From Microlunatus speluncae (GTDB taxonomy: Bacteria > Actinomycetota > Actinomycetes > Propionibacteriales > Propionibacteriaceae), in the NCBI RefSeq assembly GCF_009299835.1, contig NZ_VKCZ01000019.1:620001-684000 (forward strand): 64,000 nucleotides of DNA. The letters run 5' to 3'. Below are positions 42,005 to 50,102 of this stretch, one piece after another. The notes beneath the pieces were generated by a model, which saw only the letters and a list, made by a program, of their open reading frames with translations, did not search any database and was not told the origin of the DNA. Within the stretch, counting starts at the first letter, position 1. The number at the start of each line of letters is the position of its first letter. The translations under genes and the position numbers were made by a program.

Positions 42005-42700
42005 TCAGGCCGGTGGGAGGGCGGAGGTCATGATCATCGTTCCGGACTTGTCGAGGACCTTGATCATCTTGGCGTCGGCCCGCAGCACGGCCGCGTTGAG
42101 CTGGCAGTCCACCGGGAGTCGGGAGCCGACGAAGCCACCGGCGGTGTACTCCGTGCCGTTGTCGTCGACAAGAACCACGGTGAACGAGTTGCCGACCGGT
42201 AGCCCGCCGATCTCGACCCGGGTCTCGGTGCCCCAGGTGTGTGCCACGACGGCGCCGTTGACCTCGACTCCAGCCGGGGCATCGGAGAAGGTGATCGGCT
42301 CGACGGCACCGAGGGTGCCGGGCGGGCCCGTCGGCGGCTTGGGACGGGCCAGCTCGGCAATCGCCCCCTGCCCGAGCGCACCGGCCAGGACCAGGGCGAC
42401 AGCCGCGGCCGCCAGCCCGATCCGGCGCCGTAACCTGCTCGTGCCACGGGACGCGGTGTCGTTCTCGGCGGCCTGGATGATCTTGGCGCGCAGCCTCGGC
42501 GGTGGTGCCGCCTCCCGGAAGATCGGCGCGTGCTCGAGGTGGGCGAGTTCCGGACCGAACTGGTCGAACTCGATCCCGGGGAATCGCTGCAGCAGGGTGT
42601 CGAGCTCGAGCTGTTCCGGCCCGGTCAGCGGCCGGTCTTCGCCGAGCTCGAGCAACTGGAGCACCCGGGCACGGCCAGCGGTCTCATCGGGATCAGCCAT
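42005..42700 (-). CDS. Membrane anti-sigma factor (RskA-like)
   Basis: The 231-residue protein has an N-terminal helical sigma-binding part (VLQLLELGEDRPLTGPEQLE), a membrane helix (IGLAAAAVALVLAGALGQGA) and an extracellular domain of RskA type (TRVEIGGLPVGNSFTVVLVD, LPVDCQLNAAVLRADAKMIK). There is no zinc HxxxCxxC motif, unlike the other anti-sigma here. It overlaps the end of the sigma gene by 8 bases. It controls the sigma factor encoded just upstream. Confidence 0.85.
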   Translation of the reverse strand: MADPDETAGRARVLQLLELGEDRPLTGPEQLELDTLLQRFPGIEFDQFGPELAHLEHAPIFREAAPPPRLRAKIIQAAENDTASRGTSRLRRRIGLAAAAVALVLAGALGQGAIAELARPKPPTGPPGTLGAVEPITFSDAPAGVEVNGAVVAHTWGTETRVEIGGLPVGNSFTVVLVDDNGTEYTAGGFVGSRLPVDCQLNAAVLRADAKMIKVLDKSGTMIMTSALPPA

Positions 42701-43217
42701 GGCTTTCACCAGCCTCCTTCAGCGCCTCGCGGAGCGACTTCAACCCGTAGTACATCCTGGTCCGCAGGGTCGCGACCGGCACCCCGGTTCGCTCCGCTAA
42801 CGTGTCGTACGACAGCCCGCGCAGCCGGATCTGCACCACGACCTCGCGGTGTTCCCGGCTGAGCCGGGCCAGTGCTTCGGTGACGATCAGGCGGTCCAGC
42901 GTTGCCATGGTGCGGTCGGCAGCCTGACGTAGCTGATCATCATCGGATTCGGAATCCCTCGGCAGCGGCCGCCGAGCCCGGGCCCGGTGGGCGTCGATGA
43001 TCACGTTCCGGGCGATCGCGAACAGCCAGGTCCGGAGCGACGCCAGATCCGGACGGTAGGAATGTCGTGATCGCCAGGCGCGGACGAAGACATCCTGGAC
43101 ACAGTCCTCGGCCTCACCGCGATCACCCAGCGCATTCAGCGCGAACGCGAACACCGAGGCACCGTGACCGTCGTACAACTCGGCCACGTCGAACCCGTCC
43201 TTCGACCGGCGCAGCAC
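42693..43217 (-). CDS. ECF sigma factor
   Basis: From a GTG at 43217 with GAGGAG six bases upstream, 174 residues show region 2 (VAELYDGHGASVFAFALNAL, EAEDCVQDVFVRAWRSR) and region 4 (LARLSREHREVVVQIRLRGL, YDTLAERTGVPVATLRTRM). The longer frame to 43394 would overlap the secreted peptide gene and is arginine-rich, so it is rejected. It pairs with the overlapping anti-sigma gene. The secreted peptide just upstream may be a target or a co-transcribed product. Confidence 0.88.
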   Translation of the reverse strand: MLRRSKDGFDVAELYDGHGASVFAFALNALGDRGEAEDCVQDVFVRAWRSRHSYRPDLASLRTWLFAIARNVIIDAHRARARRPLPRDSESDDDQLRQAADRTMATLDRLIVTEALARLSREHREVVVQIRLRGLSYDTLAERTGVPVATLRTRMYYGLKSLREALKEAGESHG

Positions 43218-43254
43218 ACCACGCTCCTCGTCCTTCGGCGCCTCGTCAGTCGGC

Positions 43255-43491
43255 TCAGAAGAACCCGCCGAGCAAGCCCTCCAGCAGGTCGGCCGAACCG
43301 GGCTGGGCGTTGTCCGGATCCCATTCCGGACCGTACCCGCCCGGCGTCCATTCCGGACCGTACCCGCCCGGGGACCACTCGGATCCGTAGCCACCCTCCG
43401 GCCGTGGGCCCGCAGCAGCGGCCGGCGTTACGCCGATCGCCACCGCCGCGACGACGACCAGGCCGGCAAGAACAGTGCGAATCCTTGACAT
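43255..43491 (-). CDS. Small secreted Gly-Tyr-repeat peptide
   Basis: The 78-residue protein has a signal peptide (RIRTVLAGLVVVAAVAIGVT, cleavage after AAAAG) and a mature part with repeats GGYGSEWSP, GGYGPEWTP and GGYGPEWDP, ending LLEGLLGGFF. AGGAGAC precedes the ATG at 43491. The repeat is aromatic and proline-containing and could bind the cell wall or copper; no family is recognised. It lies immediately before the sigma factor gene on the same strand. Confidence 0.75.
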   Translation of the reverse strand: MSRIRTVLAGLVVVAAVAIGVTPAAAAGPRPEGGYGSEWSPGGYGPEWTPGGYGPEWDPDNAQPGSADLLEGLLGGFF

Positions 43492-43667
43492 GACAGTCTC
43501 CTCTGGCTCGTTGTGAGTTGCCGCAGGGGGATACGTCCGACGCCGCGGTTTCATTCAAACGACGCACGGAATTTCCTGACTCCGGCCGGACGACCCGGCG
43601 GATTCCGACGCAAGATCACAGAGGGCAATGTGCAGGAGATGTTCGGGCCGGCGAGTAGAGTCCCTCC

Positions 43668-44534
43668 GTGCTTGTGCGACGGTCCGCGTCGAAGACTGCG
43701 GCAGTAGGTTTCCTGATCGGATTCGCCCTCCTCATCAGTGGTTGCGGAAGTGTCCCTCCGGGGACGTCCGCGCCGCCGCCACAAACGTCATCGAGCCAGG
43801 CGGGTCCGGGTGCCTCGAGCTCGCCCAGCGGCGACGGTTCGCCGACCGGCGCCCCGTCCAGCCGGCCACCGTCGAGTGCGCCGCCGTCCAGCCAACCGCC
43901 GGAGCAGGCGGCGGTCGACTGCAAGAAGCTGAAGTGTGTCGCGCTCACCTATGACGACGGGCCGAGCCCGGAGACCACGCCGCAACTGCTGAAGATCTTG
44001 AAGAAGTACAAGGCCAGGGCGACGTTCTTCCAACTGGGCAGCTTGGCTTCGCAGTACCCGGAGCTGGAGAAGCAGATCCACGAGCTGGGCTCCGAGGTGG
44101 CCAATCACTCGTGGAACCACGAGACGCTGAGCAGACTGTCGTCGGACGGCGCCGAGCGAAACCTCACGAGAGCCACCAAGGCGATCGAGAAGGGCTGTGG
44201 GTGCAAGATCACGCTGATGCGTCCCCCGGGCGGATCGACCGACAAGTCCCTGGACAAGACGACGAAGCGGCTCGGCCTGGCGGAGATCATGTGGGATGTC
44301 GACACCCGTGACTGGGAGACGCTGAACACGTCTTCCACGCGCCGCAGCGCCCTCAATGCGCACCGGAACCAGGTCGTCCTGATGCACGACATCCACCAGC
44401 CCACGATCGATGCCCAGGACGATGTGATCTCAGGCCTGCAGGACAAGGGATACACGCTGGTAACGGTCAGCGAACTGCTCGGGAAGCAGGCCGCCCCCGG
44501 AACGCGATACCCCAAGTCCTGGGGTAGCTACTGA
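43668..44534 (+). CDS. Polysaccharide deacetylase lipoprotein (NodB family)
   Basis: The 288-residue protein begins with GTG, has a lipoprotein signal (FLIGFALLISGCGS), a long Pro/Ser linker, and a NodB domain: CVALTYDDGPSPETT (metal Asp pair), EVANHSWNHETL (His pair), MRPPGGSTD and IMWDVDTRDW, ending VVLMHDIHQP. It removes acetyl groups from peptidoglycan or chitin-like glycans on the outside of the cell. It is divergent from the small secreted peptide/sigma group. Confidence 0.92.
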   Translation: MLVRRSASKTAAVGFLIGFALLISGCGSVPPGTSAPPPQTSSSQAGPGASSSPSGDGSPTGAPSSRPPSSAPPSSQPPEQAAVDCKKLKCVALTYDDGPSPETTPQLLKILKKYKARATFFQLGSLASQYPELEKQIHELGSEVANHSWNHETLSRLSSDGAERNLTRATKAIEKGCGCKITLMRPPGGSTDKSLDKTTKRLGLAEIMWDVDTRDWETLNTSSTRRSALNAHRNQVVLMHDIHQPTIDAQDDVISGLQDKGYTLVTVSELLGKQAAPGTRYPKSWGSY

Positions 44535-44587
44535 TCAAGGCGACGCCGGCGCCGCGTTGATCACCAACAATCGGAGAGGTCGTCACC

Positions 44588-44971
44588 GTGCCCTACGATG
44601 CCGAGTTGGCCGAACGCGTACGTTCTGCGCTTTCCGGCCGCGACGCCGTCCGCGAGATCAAGATGTTCGGTGGCCTTGCCTTCATGCTCGAGGAGCGGAT
44701 GGTCGTCTGCGTCTCCGCGGGCGGTGCCGCCCTGCTCGTTCGGGTTTCGCCCGATCGTGACGCCGAGCTCCTGACCGAGCCCGGTGCCCAGCGGGCCGAG
44801 ATGGGCCAAGGTCGATCCATGGGCGAGGGCTGGATCACGGTCGATCAAGATGTCGTCGATTCCGACGACGAACTCAGGCATTGGATCGACGCCGCCCTGG
44901 CGTTCCATGCCGAGGGATCGGGCAGGAATCCGGGCACCAAGCGGAAGCAGGCGACCAAGAAACCCGCCTAG
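44588..44971 (+). CDS. TfoX N-terminal domain protein
   Basis: The 127-residue protein begins with GTG and matches the TfoX/Sxy N-terminal domain: EIKMFGGLAFMLEERMVVCV, LLVRVSPDRDAELLTEPGAQ and SMGEGWITVDQD. The C-terminus is basic (NPGTKRKQATKKPA). In proteobacteria Sxy controls competence; in actinobacteria the role of the stand-alone domain is unknown. It lies between the deacetylase and formaldehyde dehydrogenase genes on the plus strand. Confidence 0.9.
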   Translation: MPYDAELAERVRSALSGRDAVREIKMFGGLAFMLEERMVVCVSAGGAALLVRVSPDRDAELLTEPGAQRAEMGQGRSMGEGWITVDQDVVDSDDELRHWIDAALAFHAEGSGRNPGTKRKQATKKPA

Positions 44972-45084
44972 TCGACCAACGGAAGCGACCAGTCCGAAAC
45001 CGGTTCCGGTCCATTCAGGTCCTCCATCAGCTTCGGTAGGGTCCGAAGGGTCGGTGGCTGCCGGCGTGGGCGGAGGAGGAACTG

Positions 45085-46332
45085 GTGGTAGGCAACAAGG
45101 CTGTGACCTATGTCGGTTCAGGCAAGGTCGAGGTCCGAAACATCGACTATCCGGGGCTGGAGCTTCGGGACGGTCCGGGCGTCAACCCGGCCAATGTCGG
45201 GCGGAAGGCGCCGCACGGCGTGATCTTGAAAAATGTCGCGACCAACATCTGCGGCAGTGATCAGCACATGGTGCGTGGTCGTACGACGGCGCCGGAAGGA
45301 CTGGTGCTGGGTCACGAGATCACCGGCGAGGTGGTCGAGAAGGGCCCGGACGTCGAGTTCATCGAGGTCGGCGATCTGTGCTCGGTGCCGTTCAACATCT
45401 CCTGTGGCCGCTGCCGCAACTGCAAGACGGGCAAGACCGGCATCTGCCTGAACGTGAATCCGGACCGGCCGGGATCGGCGTACGGGTACGTCGACATGGG
45501 TGGTTGGGTCGGTGGCCAGGCGGAGTACGTGATGGTGCCGTACGCCGACTGGAACCTGCTGAAATTCCCCGACCGGGACCAGGCGATGGAGAAGATCCTC
45601 GACCTGACGATGCTCTCCGACATCTTTCCGACCGGCTATCACGGCTGTGTCTCCGCCGGGGTCACCACCGGCTCCACGGTCTACATCGCCGGCGCGGGCC
45701 CGGTCGGACTGGCCGCGGCGACCTCGGCGTTCCTCCTCGGCGCGGCCGTGGTGATCGTCGGCGACCTCAACGCCGACCGACTGGCCAAGGCCCGGAGCTT
45801 CGGCTGCGAGACGATCGACGTCTCCCAGGGTGAACCGCAAGATCAGATCGAGCAGATCCTCGGCGTGCCGGAGGTGGACTGCGCGGTCGATGCCGTCGGG
45901 TTCGAGGCTCGCGGGCACGGTCCGGACGGGGCGGCCGTCGAGAAGCCGGCCAGCGTCCTGAACTCCCTGATGGACCTGACCAGGGCCGGCGGCTCGCTCG
46001 GCATTCCCGGGCTTTATGTCACCGGTGATCCCGGGGCCCAGGAGGAGGCGGCCAAGGTCGGTTCGCTGTCCCTACGGCTCGGACTCGGCTGGGCCAAGTC
46101 GCACGCGTTCTACACCGGGCAGTGCCCGGTGATGCGCTACAACCACCAGCTGATGATGGCCATCCTGCATGATCGGGTGCAGATCGCGAAGAACGTCGAC
46201 GCCACCCCGATCTCCCTCGACGACGCGCCGCAGGGCTATGCCGATTTCGATCAAGGAGCGGCCAAGAAGTTCGTCCTCGACCCGCACGGACTGATCCGTG
46301 CGACCCACTCCGGCCAGGCGGTGAGCGCGTGA
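45085..46332 (+). CDS. fdhA: Glutathione-independent formaldehyde dehydrogenase (zinc ADH family)
   Basis: The 415-residue protein matches the FdhA type: catalytic zinc site NICGSDQHMVRG and GLVLGHEITGEVVE, structural zinc cysteines CGRCRNCKTGKTGIC, and Rossmann motif IAGAGPVGLAAA. It oxidises formaldehyde to formate with tightly bound NAD. The GTG start has GGAGGAGGAACTG upstream. Its stop overlaps the GTG of the NHL-repeat gene (GTGA), so both are co-expressed, although a role for the propeller is not known. Confidence 0.9.
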   Translation: MVGNKAVTYVGSGKVEVRNIDYPGLELRDGPGVNPANVGRKAPHGVILKNVATNICGSDQHMVRGRTTAPEGLVLGHEITGEVVEKGPDVEFIEVGDLCSVPFNISCGRCRNCKTGKTGICLNVNPDRPGSAYGYVDMGGWVGGQAEYVMVPYADWNLLKFPDRDQAMEKILDLTMLSDIFPTGYHGCVSAGVTTGSTVYIAGAGPVGLAAATSAFLLGAAVVIVGDLNADRLAKARSFGCETIDVSQGEPQDQIEQILGVPEVDCAVDAVGFEARGHGPDGAAVEKPASVLNSLMDLTRAGGSLGIPGLYVTGDPGAQEEAAKVGSLSLRLGLGWAKSHAFYTGQCPVMRYNHQLMMAILHDRVQIAKNVDATPISLDDAPQGYADFDQGAAKKFVLDPHGLIRATHSGQAVSA

Positions 46333-47309
46333 CAGGTCCGATCAGCGAGCCGGCGCTCGACTATCGGTGGTCGGCCTTCCCGCAGGATCCGGCGAGGGCC
46401 GACGGCTGGGCCCACCACGGCGTGGCCGTGACGACGGACGGCCGGGTCGTGACCTTCGCCCCGTCGGGTGACGAGGTGGTGATCTTCGACGCCGAGGGGA
46501 ATCGGCTGGACAGCTGGTCCACCGGGCTGACCGAGGGCCACTGCATCTCCCTGTCCCGCGACGCCGACGGTGATCACGTCTGGATCGCCGACCCGGGCAG
46601 CAAGATGATCACCGACTCGCCGGGCCACTACCACGGCTTCACGCCCGGTGATCATGGTCGGGTGGCCAAGTTCGACCTGTCCGGGCGGTTGGTGCTCGAG
46701 CTGCCGCGCCCGGATCACCCGGCCTACGACGAGGGCCGATTCGCTCCGACCTCGGTCGTGGCGGATGCCACCGGCGACGGCGGTGCGGGCGAGGTCTGGG
46801 TCGGCGACGGCTACGGCGCCAGCCTGGTCCATGCCTACGGCCCGGACGGCGACTATCGGCGGACGCTGCCGAACGAGTTCAAGTGTCCGCACGGCTTGAT
46901 CATCGACCGCCGCCGGGACGAGCCGGAGCTCTACGTCGCCGACCGGGAGAACCAGCGACTGCAGGTCTTCGGCCTGGACGGGGAGTTTCGTCGCATGTCC
47001 GGCGAGGGGTTGCTCCGGCGTCCCTCGGCGTTCGCCATCTCGGGTGCGTACCTGATCATCGCCGAACTGGAGGCGCGGGTGGCGGTGCTGGACCTCGATG
47101 ATCAACTTGTCGGCTACATCGGCGCCGACGACGAAGCGGTGTCGCGCGCCGGCTGGCCCAACGCGATCTCGCCCGACGGCCTGACCGTCCGCCCCGACGT
47201 GCAGCCGGGCCGGTTCAACTCTCCTCATGGGGTTGCGGTCACTGCCGACGGCAAGATCGTCGTCGCCGAGTGGCTGATCGGTGGGCGGGTGAACCGACTG
47301 GAGCGGTGA
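46329..47309 (+). CDS. NHL-repeat beta-propeller protein
   Basis: The 326-residue protein has repeated NHL blades: HHGVAVTTDGRVVTFAPSGD, CPHGLIIDRRRDEPELYVAD and NSPHGVAVTADGKIVVAEWL, with the usual (P/F)xGVAVxxDGxIxVAD core. It has no signal peptide. It is coupled by 4 bases to formaldehyde dehydrogenase, so it may act on the same substrate stream or as a lactonase-like enzyme. Function otherwise unknown. Confidence 0.82.
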   Translation: MTGPISEPALDYRWSAFPQDPARADGWAHHGVAVTTDGRVVTFAPSGDEVVIFDAEGNRLDSWSTGLTEGHCISLSRDADGDHVWIADPGSKMITDSPGHYHGFTPGDHGRVAKFDLSGRLVLELPRPDHPAYDEGRFAPTSVVADATGDGGAGEVWVGDGYGASLVHAYGPDGDYRRTLPNEFKCPHGLIIDRRRDEPELYVADRENQRLQVFGLDGEFRRMSGEGLLRRPSAFAISGAYLIIAELEARVAVLDLDDQLVGYIGADDEAVSRAGWPNAISPDGLTVRPDVQPGRFNSPHGVAVTADGKIVVAEWLIGGRVNRLER

Positions 47310-47330
47310 GGCCGGGCGGCGCCGGCGGCG

Positions 47331-48098
47331 TCAGTGGCAGCCGTGCGTGCTCGGCGGGGCTGCGGCGAGCCGCGACCACTGGGCCGCCGGCCGGCCGACC
47401 CGTTCACCGCCCTGGCCCCAGCCGGTCAGGGTCCCGTCGTGGTCGGTCCGCCAGAACGCGCCGGTCGGGCCCTGGGGCCAGCCGTCGGGGGAGTCCTCCC
47501 AGACCTCCTGCCGGCCGTAGACGGTCAGGTCGATCAACTGCAGCGATGACGACATCACTTCCACGCCCCGGTCGGTGGTGTCCCAGGTCAGGAACACCCG
47601 GTCCCCGCGCCGGAGGTAGCAGGCGAGGTGTCCGCTGCCGCCGGACGACAGGGCCGGATCGTCGATCCCTGCGTTCGAGTACCAGGCGTAGGGATGGCCC
47701 ATGAACTCGCGCAGTCGAGCCAGTTCCTCGTAGGGCCCGTCGCCGAACACGGCGAAGGAGATGCCGCGGGTGTTGAGATAGGTGGCGTCCTGGAGCCCCC
47801 AGGTGAACAGCGTGCAGCCCTCGCACTGCCGGTCGATCGGCTCGCCGGGATAGAACATGTGCTGATAGACCATCAACTGGTCCCGCCCCTCGAAGATGTC
47901 GATCAATGGCGTCGGGCCGTCGGCCCCGTCGAGGGAGATCGGCGCGACCTCCGTCATCGGCAGTCGTCGCCGTGCGGCCGCGATCGCGTCGCCTTCCCGG
48001 GTGTGGGCCTTCTCCCGGTCCAAGAGTTCGGCGCGCTGCCGGAGCCAGGTGTCTCGGTCGACGATCGGAGGAGCGGCGGTGTCGGTGTCAGTGATCAT
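47331..48098 (-). CDS. DUF899 (thioredoxin-like) protein
   Basis: The 255-residue protein matches DUF899: LLDREKAHTREGDAIAAARR, PLIDIFEGRDQLMVYQHMFY, the CEGCTLFTWGLQDATYLNTR region, ISFAVFGDGPYEELARLREF, WYSNAGIDDPA and a C-terminal VFLTWDTTDRGVEVMSSSLQ. DUF899 has a thioredoxin fold and is often induced under oxidative stress. Start 48098 is preferred over 48143 because AAGGG lies upstream. Four TetR-type palindromes lie between it and the divergent small gene, so it is almost certainly TetR-regulated. Confidence 0.88.
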   Translation of the reverse strand: MITDTDTAAPPIVDRDTWLRQRAELLDREKAHTREGDAIAAARRRLPMTEVAPISLDGADGPTPLIDIFEGRDQLMVYQHMFYPGEPIDRQCEGCTLFTWGLQDATYLNTRGISFAVFGDGPYEELARLREFMGHPYAWYSNAGIDDPALSSGGSGHLACYLRRGDRVFLTWDTTDRGVEVMSSSLQLIDLTVYGRQEVWEDSPDGWPQGPTGAFWRTDHDGTLTGWGQGGERVGRPAAQWSRLAAAPPSTHGCH

Positions 48099-48119
48099 GA
48101 TGACCATCCCTTGAAGTAG

Positions 48120-48249
48120 TAGACCATTTGGTCTATCGACCATATAGACCGATTGGTCTAGGCGTCAAGGGGGTGCTGATCGCCGAGATCGAAGGTATTG
48201 CCAGAAGTAGATCGAGTGGTCTACTCTCCGACGTAGACCGAATGGTCTA
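48120..48249. promoter_or_regulatory. Four TetR-type operators between the DUF899 gene and the small-protein gene
   Basis: Four 16-bp palindromes of the form TAGACC-N4-GGTCTA lie at 48120-48135 (N4 ATTT), 48145-48160 (GATT), 48208-48223 (TAGATC-GAGT-GGTCTA) and 48234-48249 (GAAT). Two face the DUF899 promoter and two the small-protein promoter. A further copy precedes the TetR gene. This is one of the clearest regulatory patterns in the window. Confidence 0.9.
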
Positions 48250-48271
48250 TTAGTGGAGGAAGGGAGCAGTC

Positions 48272-48481
48272 ATGTATCAGTACGTCGGCATCGAGGAGCC
48301 GCGGGAGCGGTACGCCGAGCTGGTTCGGTCGCGCGAGCGGGAGCGGCTGGGACGGCAGGCACGGAGTGACCCGGAGCGCGTACGCGGGCGGCTGGCCCGG
48401 CTGCTGCGGCGCCTCACGATCCGTCGCCGCGATGGACGTCGCACGGTCGTGGGTCGGCTGGTGTCGTCCGGCCCGGCATAG
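48272..48481 (+). CDS. Small basic protein
   Basis: The 69-residue protein begins MYQYVGIEEPRERYAELVRS and is rich in Arg (RERERLGRQARS, RLARLLRRLTIRRRDGRRTV). GGAGGAAGGGAG lies upstream. It is flanked by TetR operators on both sides and lies 38 bases before the TetR gene. It could be a small regulator or nucleic-acid binder; no family is recognised. Confidence 0.6.
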   Translation: MYQYVGIEEPRERYAELVRSRERERLGRQARSDPERVRGRLARLLRRLTIRRRDGRRTVVGRLVSSGPA

Positions 48482-48494
48482 AATGATTGGTCTA
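48479..48494. promoter_or_regulatory. Fifth TetR-type operator, upstream of the TetR gene
   Basis: TAGAATGATTGGTCTA shares the right half GGTCTA and N4 GATT with the upstream operators; the left half is degraded (TAGAAT). It begins on the last three bases of the small-protein stop codon and lies 25 bases before the TetR start. Confidence 0.75.
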
Positions 48495-48519
48495 CTGGCG
48501 TCCGAAGAGGAGAAGATCC

Positions 48520-49083
48520 ATGGTGCGTGACCCGGCGGCCGGCCCCCGCGAGCGGCTGCTGAAAGCCGCTCAGGAGCTGTTCTACACGCAGGGTGCCTCG
48601 GTCGGGATCGGCGCGGTCCTCCAGGAGGCGAACGTCGCCCGCCGATCGCTCTACGAGCACTTCGGCGGCAAGGACGGACTGGTGACGGAGGTCCTCCGCC
48701 GGGCATCCGAGGAGGATCTGGCGTGGTACGAGTCGGCGCTGGCCGGCGCGACCGAGCCACGCGAGCGGCTGCTCGGCCTGTTCGGCCACCTGGATGAGCT
48801 GGTGTCGGACGAGGGGTTTCGGGGCTGCCGCTATTTCGCCACCGACCTCGCGTTCGCCGAGCCCGATCATCCGGCCCACGCGGAGACCGAGATCTTTCGC
48901 CGGCGCCTGCACGACCTCCTCGTCCGAGAGCTCGAGGCGATGAACCACCCGCACCCCGAGCGGACGGCCGAACAGCTGCATCTGCTGATCGAGGGTGCGC
49001 TGGTCAGAGGGGCCGGCGGGGGCCGGCAGCATCCGGCCCTGGCGGCGCGGGATCTGGCGGCCATCGCGATCGACAGCCGCTGA
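48520..49083 (+). CDS. TetR-family transcriptional regulator
   Basis: The 187-residue protein has the TetR N-terminal helix-turn-helix (RERLLKAAQELFYTQGASVG, then VLQEANVARRSLYEHFGGKD) and a C-terminal helical ligand domain. GAGGAGAAG lies before the ATG. It is expected to bind the five TAGACC-N4-GGTCTA sites to control DUF899, the small protein and itself. The ligand is unknown. It is convergent with the ABC importer operon. Confidence 0.9.
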   Translation: MVRDPAAGPRERLLKAAQELFYTQGASVGIGAVLQEANVARRSLYEHFGGKDGLVTEVLRRASEEDLAWYESALAGATEPRERLLGLFGHLDELVSDEGFRGCRYFATDLAFAEPDHPAHAETEIFRRRLHDLLVRELEAMNHPHPERTAEQLHLLIEGALVRGAGGGRQHPALAARDLAAIAIDSR

Positions 49084-49088
49084 GCCGA

Positions 49089-50102
49089 TCAGGACGGTCG
49101 CTCACCGGCCTCGTCGTACAGGTAGCACTTGACGAGTCGGTTTCCGACCGGGAAGTCGGGCGGGTCGCTCATCCGGCATCGGTCCATCACCGAGGGGCAG
49201 CGGCTCGCGAACTTGCAGCCGGCCTGGTTGAACTCGCTGGCCTCGGTCGCGCCGAGGGTGATCTGTTGTGTCCAGGACGCCTTGTCCTCCGGTACGGGCT
49301 CCGGGATCGACTCCTTGAGCAGTTGCGCGTACGGGTGCGCGGGATGATCTAGCACCTCCTCGACCGGACCCGATTCGACGACGAACCCGCGCAGCATGAT
49401 CGCGATCCGGTCCGAGACGTAGTAGGCGGTCGCCAGGTCATGGGTGATGTAGATGACCGTGACGCCCTCCTCGTCGCGCAGCCGCTTGAAGACGTTGACG
49501 ATCTCCATCCGCAACGACGCGTCGACCATCGAGACCGGCTCGTCCGCGACGATGACCTTCGGTTTCGGGATCAGCGCCCGGGCCACGGAGACCCGTTGCA
49601 GCTGCCCGCCGGACAACTCGTGCGGGTAGCGCTGCTGGACCTCGGCCAGGGTCAGCCCGACCGTCCGCAGCGCGGCGTCGACCGGCTCGGCGGCCTCCCG
49701 GCGGGTCTTCGCGATCTTGAAATTCAGCGCGGTGTCGAACAGATACTCCTGGACGTGACGCAGCGGGTTGAAGGTCTCGAACGGGTTCTGGAAGACGGGC
49801 TGGACCTCCTGCATGAAGGCGGCGTGACCCTTGGCCCTGATCACCTCGGCGACCGGCGTCCCCTGGAATCTCACCTCACCCTGCGACGGGGCCTGATCTC
49901 CCAACAGGACCCGGGCCAGGGTCGTCTTGCCGCTGCCGCTCTCGCCCGCCAGGGTGAAGATCTCGGGCCGGTCGGCGGCCAGCCGCAACGACACGTCGTT
50001 GACGGCGACGAGCCGGCTGCCGGCCAGCAGCGACCCGATCCGAAACGTGACCACCGCATGGTCCAGCTCGAACAGCGGCGCCGCCGGCTCGGTGGCCGTC
50101 AC
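49089..50102 (-). CDS. ABC importer ATPase (OppF/DppF type)
   Basis: The 337-residue protein has Walker A LAGESGSGKTTLARVLLGD, Q-loop region AAFMQEVQPVFQNPFETFNP, signature LSGGQLQRVSVARALIP, Walker B KVIVADEPVSMVDAS, and a C-terminal oligopeptide-type region with cysteines (CKFASRCPSVMDRC). It powers the importer together with the other ATPase. The GTG start overlaps the upstream stop by 4 bases. It is the last gene of the operon. Confidence 0.92.
   Translation of the reverse strand: MTATEPAAPLFELDHAVVTFRIGSLLAGSRLVAVNDVSLRLAADRPEIFTLAGESGSGKTTLARVLLGDQAPSQGEVRFQGTPVAEVIRAKGHAAFMQEVQPVFQNPFETFNPLRHVQEYLFDTALNFKIAKTRREAAEPVDAALRTVGLTLAEVQQRYPHELSGGQLQRVSVARALIPKPKVIVADEPVSMVDASLRMEIVNVFKRLRDEEGVTVIYITHDLATAYYVSDRIAIMLRGFVVESGPVEEVLDHPAHPYAQLLKESIPEPVPEDKASWTQQITLGATEASEFNQAGCKFASRCPSVMDRCRMSDPPDFPVGNRLVKCYLYDEAGERPS

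Noticed and set aside
42693..43394. Sigma factor starting at 43394
   Set aside because: The extra 59 residues overlap the secreted peptide gene on the same strand and are low-complexity; the GTG at 43217 has a proper ribosome binding site.
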